A DNA stretch of 7,857 bases from Clostridia bacterium (GTDB lineage: Bacteria; Bacillota; Clostridia; Oscillospirales; Acutalibacteraceae): positions 1 through 7,857 of the forward strand of contig CAAGRQ010000068.1 in the NCBI GenBank assembly GCA_900772705.1, in the 5' to 3' direction. The position numbers and the translations under genes were made by a program. Below the pieces are notes generated by a model that was not told the DNA's origin, searched no databases, and was given only the letters and a program-made list of their open reading frames with translations. This document shows, in pieces, positions 3,814 to 7,857 of the stretch (the stretch's first letter is position 1; each line of letters begins with the position of its first letter).

Positions 3814-4782
3814 ATGAAGAAAACTGTAAAAAGAATTTTATGTGCGGTACTGGCTGTGGCTCTTATTGCTTCCTTTGCCGGCTGTGCAAAAATCAACTAT
3901 GTAACAAAAGGTACTATCCAAGCCATTAACGAGGTTAAGTCCGGCGAATGGAAGAACACAGGCGACGATGCAAATGGCGCTGACGAAGAAGACAAACCGG
4001 TTATTGATGAATTCAAGGCAGGTACATACGGCGGCGTTGATTTCCAGAGCATCGACGATGTTGTTAACTTCTACAAGGAAGCGTATGACTACTCAAAGAC
4101 ATTGATGGCTGACTATAAAGAGAGTGACGGCAGCGTTCACTCATACTACAAACTTCTCGGCGAAGAGAAACTCGATGTTGGAAATATTCTTATCGACGGA
4201 ACATCAAACTCAATGATTAACAACCTTGTTCCGAGCATCGTAGGAAGCCTTTACAATCCGGGTCTTAACGGTCTTGTTCCGAGTACAAACAGAAATCCTG
4301 AATTGGATACAGACGAATGGGACGGCAACGGCGAATCACTCGTCACAAGCAGACTCGTTGCAGACGATATTTTGGCAGCAAATATAACAGATAACGGCGA
4401 CGGTACAATCACTCTCAAGATGCAGCCTAAGGCAGTTAACATGAGTATGCCCGGTAAGGACGCTCAGGGTCATATGTTCCAGTCTCTCGGTGCTATCGAC
4501 GCTACAGTAGACAGCATCAGTGCACTCAGCTGGTCATCGGGTACAACCGCAGACAACTGTAAAGTTAACTACAAGAACGGTGTTGCAACTGTTACAATCA
4601 ACACTTCTTCCAAGGAAATCACAAGTGCGGATTACACAATGCTTGCATTTGTAAATGTAACACACGCAAACATCGCAGTTATCAAGGACAAGAGCGCAAG
4701 CCTTGACATTACAATGAAGTGGACATTCCCTGCATCTGCCGAGTATCTCCAGAGCAGTAAGGGTATCACACTCGTAGGCTAA
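3814..4782 (+). CDS. Lipoprotein of unknown function
   Basis: Encodes 322 residues. The N-terminus is a clear lipoprotein signal: basic MKKTVKR, a hydrophobic core, and the lipobox F-A-G-C with Cys24 as the lipidated residue. The mature protein would be anchored on the outside of the membrane. The rest is soluble, acidic and rich in Asn/Asp/Ser/Thr, with no motif I recognise. About 66-120 looks helical (FKAGTYGGVDFQSIDDVV onward). About 170-320 alternates hydrophobic and polar residues as in a beta-rich fold (for example NGDGTITLKM and NGVATVTINT). The start at 3814 is fixed by the signal peptide; the ribosome site is AAGGAAAGGGG (3793-3803). A small GGG/CCC hairpin (3801-3803/3807-3809) could partly mask it. 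It is monocistronic, with an unusual structured leader and its own terminator. Function cannot be assigned. Confidence 0.8.
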   Translation: MKKTVKRILCAVLAVALIASFAGCAKINYVTKGTIQAINEVKSGEWKNTGDDANGADEEDKPVIDEFKAGTYGGVDFQSIDDVVNFYKEAYDYSKTLMADYKESDGSVHSYYKLLGEEKLDVGNILIDGTSNSMINNLVPSIVGSLYNPGLNGLVPSTNRNPELDTDEWDGNGESLVTSRLVADDILAANITDNGDGTITLKMQPKAVNMSMPGKDAQGHMFQSLGAIDATVDSISALSWSSGTTADNCKVNYKNGVATVTINTSSKEITSADYTMLAFVNVTHANIAVIKDKSASLDITMKWTFPASAEYLQSSKGITLVG

Positions 4783-4803
4783 TTAAATAAGACAGACAAA
4801 AAT

Positions 4804-4838
4804 AAACGGTTGCGGTAATTATCGCAACCGTTATTTTT
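4804..4838 (+). terminator. Terminator of the lipoprotein gene
   Basis: A perfect stem AACGGTTGCG (4805-4814)/CGCAACCGTT (4823-4832) is followed by ATTTTTAT. The minus-strand flank is also T-rich (TTTATTTTTG), so it can work in both directions. Confidence 0.9.
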
Positions 4839-4877
4839 ATATCCGTACATTCATAAACAGAATTATATACGAAAGAT

Positions 4878-4920
4878 AAAGGCACTGCCGAGGTTCAAAC
4901 TCGAAAGTGCCTTTGTTTTT
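4878..4920 (-). terminator. Second hairpin terminator, probably for the converging rsmA operon
   Basis: Stem AAAGGCACT (4878-4886)/AGTGCCTTT (4906-4914), with an inner CGAG (4889-4892)/CTCG (4900-4903) helix. On the minus strand it lies just past the stop of the GNAT-like gene and is followed by TTTATCTTT. On the plus strand it is followed by GTTTTTAT, so it is probably bidirectional. Confidence 0.75.
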
Positions 4921-4932
4921 ATCTGTTTTATT

Positions 4933-5514
4933 TTACATATTATAGAGCATTACGGTCTCGACAAAGCGAGTGTTCAAAAACTGCTTATTATACGCTGTGG
5001 TAAAGCCATGCGACTCGAGCGGTGCCAAAAATCTGCGGCTGAATGTATCATAAGCAAGTATCGCATTATTCTGCAGAGCGTAATCCATCGCTTCTTTTAC
5101 CGTGTCGAGCACTTCCCGAACCGTTGCAAGAGAACCTGTATAAATCGTCATTACAAGCGAATCTCTGCTGTCGGGGAGCAATATTTCGCATATGGTTTCA
5201 AGATTCTCTCTGTGAACAAACACAGTAGACGAATAACTGTGCTTTTTCATTTTATATGCGTTAATGCCCTTATACTTATATTCAAAGTTCTTAGGGTCTG
5301 TCAAAGTAACCAGTGCGCTTCCCTTTTCGTTTGAAAACAGCACATCTTCCTTTACCCACTTAGGCAAATAGTAACTAAAATAATCTTTTATAAAGCCCTC
5401 TCGCTTTGAGATATTACTGCAAAAGAACATAAACAGCGGATGCTTTATTAAATCTTTTGACATCTGCTCGGATATTAAATTTATCGTCTGTTTGTCAATT
5501 TTATCTATTTTCAT
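4933..5514 (-). CDS. Probable GNAT-like acetyltransferase (divergent)
   Basis: Encodes 193 residues, no signal peptide or TM segment. The overall plan resembles single-domain GNAT proteins: an N-terminal helical part (MSKDLIKHPLFMFFC, 18-32), a middle region with beta-strand character (SALVTL, 66-71), and a C-terminal segment LESHGFTTAYNKQFL (166-180) followed by VETVMLYNM. That ending resembles the last strands of GNAT enzymes, where a helix leads to a G-F pair. The canonical acetyl-CoA loop (Q/RxxGxG/A) is not evident, so it may be degenerate or not an enzyme. It is the last gene of the rsmA/MATE operon, starting 22 nt after the MATE stop, with a weak GGTGAT ribosome site. The family call is by resemblance only. 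Confidence 0.45.
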   Translation of the reverse strand: MKIDKIDKQTINLISEQMSKDLIKHPLFMFFCSNISKREGFIKDYFSYYLPKWVKEDVLFSNEKGSALVTLTDPKNFEYKYKGINAYKMKKHSYSSTVFVHRENLETICEILLPDSRDSLVMTIYTGSLATVREVLDTVKEAMDYALQNNAILAYDTFSRRFLAPLESHGFTTAYNKQFLNTRFVETVMLYNM

Positions 5515-5536
5515 AGCACATCACCGTAAAAGAAAA

Positions 5537-6937
5537 TCAAATGTGGTCGGGATTTTCTTTTTTTATTTTTTTCATAGTGTATGAGAACATTATAACAGCA
5601 AGAACAACGGAACACAAGTCGGCAACAGGCTGAGCCCAAATAATGCCCTCCAGTCCCACAAAATAATTCATAATAAGGAGCATCGGCAGATAAATCAAGC
5701 CCTGACGGGAGCCGGCAAGAATGAGCGACTGAACACCCTTGCCCATTCCCTGAAATGCAAAATTAATGATAAACATAATGCCGAGAACAGTTCCCGGAAC
5801 CATAAGTGCGGTAAGCATTTTTACGCCGTATTCAATAACCGACGGGTCATCGATAAACACGCCGATTACATTTCGTCTGAACACGATATAAAACACGGTG
5901 ACCGCACCGCCGATAATAACATTGCACATCATACCGAAGCGAATGCTCTTTCTCATTCGGGTAAAATTATGCGAGCCGTAGCAATAGCCGATAAGCGGTT
6001 GAATGCCCTGAGCAAGACCGATTTGCAGCATAACAACCAGCATATTCGCTTTCATTGCAACGCCCATTGCGGCAACCGCATAATCGCCGTAGCGTGAAAG
6101 AAACATATTAATCACAATGTTTGAAAGCGACATCAAAAGGTTGTTGAGTGCGGCAGGAACACCGACGCTGATAACTCCCTTTGCAATACCGTCTTTTGCA
6201 GAATAGCGAGACGGAGTAATCGACAGGATTGACTTTCCTTTAAGAAAATAAATAAGAAAATACAAAACGCTGACAACATTACCGAGAACCGTAGCTATAG
6301 CGGCACCCGCAACGCCCATACCCAAGCCGAACGGCAGAGTAATCCCGAACAGCTTATCACCGGAATTAAGTATAAAAATCGGGTCAAGAACGATATTTAC
6401 TATCTGACCGATAACCATACCTACCATAGACTCTTTGGCTGCGCCTTCACCTCGCACAAGGTTACCTGCGACTATGCTGATTACAACGCTGGGAGCACCG
6501 ATTGCAACCCAAAGAAGATAATCGGTCGCATATTTAATGGTATTATCACTTGCGCCGACAAGGTACAAAAGAGGTTTTCTGAATATAATAAACAATGCAC
6601 CGAGGGCTATTGACACCATAATTCCCGTATAAATACAAAACGAGGATATGGTCTTAATCTTCTCCATCTTTTCCTCACCGAGAGAACGGCTGATAAAAGC
6701 ACATCCGCCCACGCCGAACAGATTTCCCACAGCGAGCAAAAACAGAAACACCGGCATAGCAACCGAAACAGCCGCCACCTGATTGCTGTCTCCCGTCTGT
6801 CCGACAAAAAACGTATCGGCAAGATTATACACTATATTAATAAGCATACCCATCATACTCGGCAGTGCAAGGGTTGCGACAGCCTTGGGTATCTTATAAT
6901 CACTGAATACTAGAGTTTTATCTTTATTTTTTGCCAT
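5537..6937 (-). CDS. MATE-family multidrug/Na+ (H+) antiporter-type efflux transporter
   Basis: Encodes 466 residues, the usual MATE length, with about 12 hydrophobic segments in two halves. The N-terminal block with PSMMGMLINIVYNLADTFFV (26-45) followed by GQTGD is characteristic of the bacterial MATE (NorM/MepA-like) family. A matching start of the second half is VGVPAALNNLLMSLSNIVIN, and PLIGYCYGSHNFTRM and FAFQGMGKG are further family features. Members export cationic drugs or metabolites using Na+ or H+ gradients; the substrate here is unknown. The ATG at 6937 follows the rsmA stop after a single base, with no clear Shine-Dalgarno sequence, so translation probably depends on coupling to rsmA. 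The C-terminus ends in a short charged tail. MepA-like is a resemblance, so no gene symbol is given. Confidence 0.9.
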   Translation of the reverse strand: MAKNKDKTLVFSDYKIPKAVATLALPSMMGMLINIVYNLADTFFVGQTGDSNQVAAVSVAMPVFLFLLAVGNLFGVGGCAFISRSLGEEKMEKIKTISSFCIYTGIMVSIALGALFIIFRKPLLYLVGASDNTIKYATDYLLWVAIGAPSVVISIVAGNLVRGEGAAKESMVGMVIGQIVNIVLDPIFILNSGDKLFGITLPFGLGMGVAGAAIATVLGNVVSVLYFLIYFLKGKSILSITPSRYSAKDGIAKGVISVGVPAALNNLLMSLSNIVINMFLSRYGDYAVAAMGVAMKANMLVVMLQIGLAQGIQPLIGYCYGSHNFTRMRKSIRFGMMCNVIIGGAVTVFYIVFRRNVIGVFIDDPSVIEYGVKMLTALMVPGTVLGIMFIINFAFQGMGKGVQSLILAGSRQGLIYLPMLLIMNYFVGLEGIIWAQPVADLCSVVLAVIMFSYTMKKIKKENPDHI

Positions 6938-6938
6938 A

Positions 6939-7820
6939 TTATTTAAGTAACAAATCGCTTAAAGCGACTATTTCCTCCATAGTCAGGTTTTCCGCCCTAA
7001 CCGTAGGCTCAAGTCCCATTTGCGAAAGGGCATTTTGAATTTCCGTCTTTGATATTCCGGCGGAATTTGAAAGTGAATTAACGAGAGTTTTTCTTCTCTG
7101 GGCGAAAATTCCCTTAACGAGAGAGAAAAACTTTTTTTCATTTTTTACCGTATATTCAGGCTCGTCATAAAGCCTGATTTTAATTACAGAGCTATCCACC
7201 TTTGGAGACGGCATAAAACATTCCCTGCCGACATTAAAAAGGATTTCGCTCTCACCGTAATATTTTACCGCAACGCTTACGGCACCTGCCGCTCTTGTGC
7301 CTATTTCGGCGCAAAGCCTCTCGGCAGCCTCCTGCTGTACCATTACCTCTATTTCGCTTATCGGCAATCTGCTCTCGAGCAGATTCATAATAACGGGCGA
7401 AGTTATATAGTAAGGCAGATTTGCACACACTTTTACCGTATCAAAACCCGACAATTTTTCCTTTAATATTTCCGCCAAGTTCAACTTCATACAGTCGCCC
7501 TTAACAAGTTCAAAATTGTCGTAATCCTCAAGCGTTTTATCAAGCACGGGATAAAGCCTTTCGTCAAGTTCGACAGAAACAACCTTGCCCGATGCCTTAC
7601 AAAGTTCTTTAGTAAGGACGCCGACGCCCGGTCCGATTTCGAGCACGCCGGTATTTTTATCCGTACCGAGCATTTCAACCATAGTCGGACAAACCGAGGA
7701 ATCTATTATAAAATTTTGACCGAGCGACTTAGAAAAATTAAAGCCGTACGGGCTCAGCAATTTAACGAGCGATTTATAATCACAAAGAAAAAGCCGTAAC
7801 CGAAGAATCCACGCCGCCAC
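6939..7820 (-). CDS. rsmA: 16S rRNA (adenine1518-N6/adenine1519-N6)-dimethyltransferase; start uncertain
   Basis: RsmA/KsgA dimethylates two adenines in helix 45 of 16S rRNA with SAM, a late step in 30S assembly. All family blocks are present (numbering from the GTG at 7820): SKSLGQNF (30-37), motif I EIGPGVGVLT (61-70), acidic ELDERL (85-89), GDC (108-110), catalytic NLPYY (134-138), MVQQEAAERL (160-169), SPKVDSSVIKIRL (205-217) and FAQRRKTLVNSL (239-250). The C-terminal helical domain is complete. The start is a problem: homologous sequence begins only near DYKSLVKLL, residues 14-22. Upstream of that the frame overlaps an mnmA-like beginning. GTG 7820 has no ribosome site, and the only other in-frame start before GQNF is TTG at 7760, also without one. 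It heads the operon with the MATE gene 1 nt downstream. Confidence 0.93.
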   Translation of the reverse strand: MAAWILRLRLFLCDYKSLVKLLSPYGFNFSKSLGQNFIIDSSVCPTMVEMLGTDKNTGVLEIGPGVGVLTKELCKASGKVVSVELDERLYPVLDKTLEDYDNFELVKGDCMKLNLAEILKEKLSGFDTVKVCANLPYYITSPVIMNLLESRLPISEIEVMVQQEAAERLCAEIGTRAAGAVSVAVKYYGESEILFNVGRECFMPSPKVDSSVIKIRLYDEPEYTVKNEKKFFSLVKGIFAQRRKTLVNSLSNSAGISKTEIQNALSQMGLEPTVRAENLTMEEIVALSDLLLK

Positions 7821-7842
7821 TTAAACCAACCAAAACTTTCAT
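7780..7842 (-). pseudogene. mnmA: mnmA 5' remnant (tRNA 2-thiouridylase N-terminus, 20 codons) fused into rsmA
   Basis: From the ATG at 7842 the minus strand reads MKVLVGLSGGVDSSVTAFSL and stops at TGA (7782-7780). A start Met followed by V-L-V-G-L-SGGVDSS-V-x-A is the PP-loop N-terminus of MnmA, which activates U34 of some tRNAs for 2-thiolation. A full MnmA is several hundred residues, so only the ATP-loop is left. A GAGGT ribosome site (7849-7853) sits 6 nt upstream of the ATG, as for a real gene start. After the motif, rsmA coding sequence begins in the +1 frame relative to this ORF. Other PP-loop proteins (AsnB C-domain, LarE) share SGGVDSS, but not directly after the start in this form. 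Confidence 0.65.
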
Positions 7843-7857
7843 ACTTTTACCTCGCAT

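Noticed and set aside
7780..7820. Programmed -1 frameshift joining the mnmA start to rsmA
   Set aside because: The rsmA frame is +1 relative to mnmA, not -1, and no +1 signal of a known type is seen; a deletion fusion is simpler.

Overview
The window looks like a chromosomal segment of a low-to-mid GC Clostridia member (Firmicutes, Oscillospiraceae/Ruminococcaceae-like). This rests on gene content, strong AGGAGG-type ribosome sites, sigma-A-type promoters with 17-bp spacers, and CCA encoded in the tRNA genes. I infer the taxon from style and family distribution, not from a search.

Layout. 1-154 (minus) is the start of asnB (asparagine synthetase B, glutamine-hydrolysing), cut by the window edge. 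A divergent promoter then drives tRNA-Thr(UGU) and tRNA-Tyr(GUA), 287-451, closed by a strong hairpin terminator. After a 290-bp gap with iteron-like repeats comes a cytoplasmic GH29-type alpha-L-fucosidase (742-1767, plus). It ends at a hairpin that faces a tRNA-Arg(ACG) on the minus strand (2213-2289). Between them, 1801-2212 holds two roughly 200-bp tandem units. Each carries a copy of the tRNA-Arg 3' tail, a terminator-like hairpin and a two-hairpin element with compensatory base changes. This is the most unusual part of the window.

2368-3563 (minus) is a two-gene operon with a clear promoter. It encodes a zinc-ribbon/single-TM/InlB-like surface protein that overlaps by one base a C_GCAxxG_C_C family putative redox protein. 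On the plus strand, 3814-4782 encodes a lipoprotein of unknown function. Its leader contains three complementary segment pairs arranged in crossing (pseudoknot-type) order. Two hairpin terminators (4804-4838 and 4878-4920) separate it from a converging minus-strand operon: rsmA (16S rRNA dimethyltransferase), a MATE-family transporter and a GNAT-like protein (7820 down to 4933).

At the right edge, the first 20 codons of what looks like mnmA (tRNA 2-thiouridylase, SGGVDSS PP-loop), with its own ribosome site, run directly into rsmA in another frame and stop. rsmA itself has no convincing start codon. This suggests a deletion fusion, or an assembly join.

How the genes fit together: most of the window is translation housekeeping (tRNAs, rsmA, mnmA remnant, asnB) with envelope and transport genes between. 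No phage, transposase, CRISPR or toxin genes are visible. The candidates for something undescribed are the tRNA-tail repeat units, the crossing-helix leader and the mnmA/rsmA junction.
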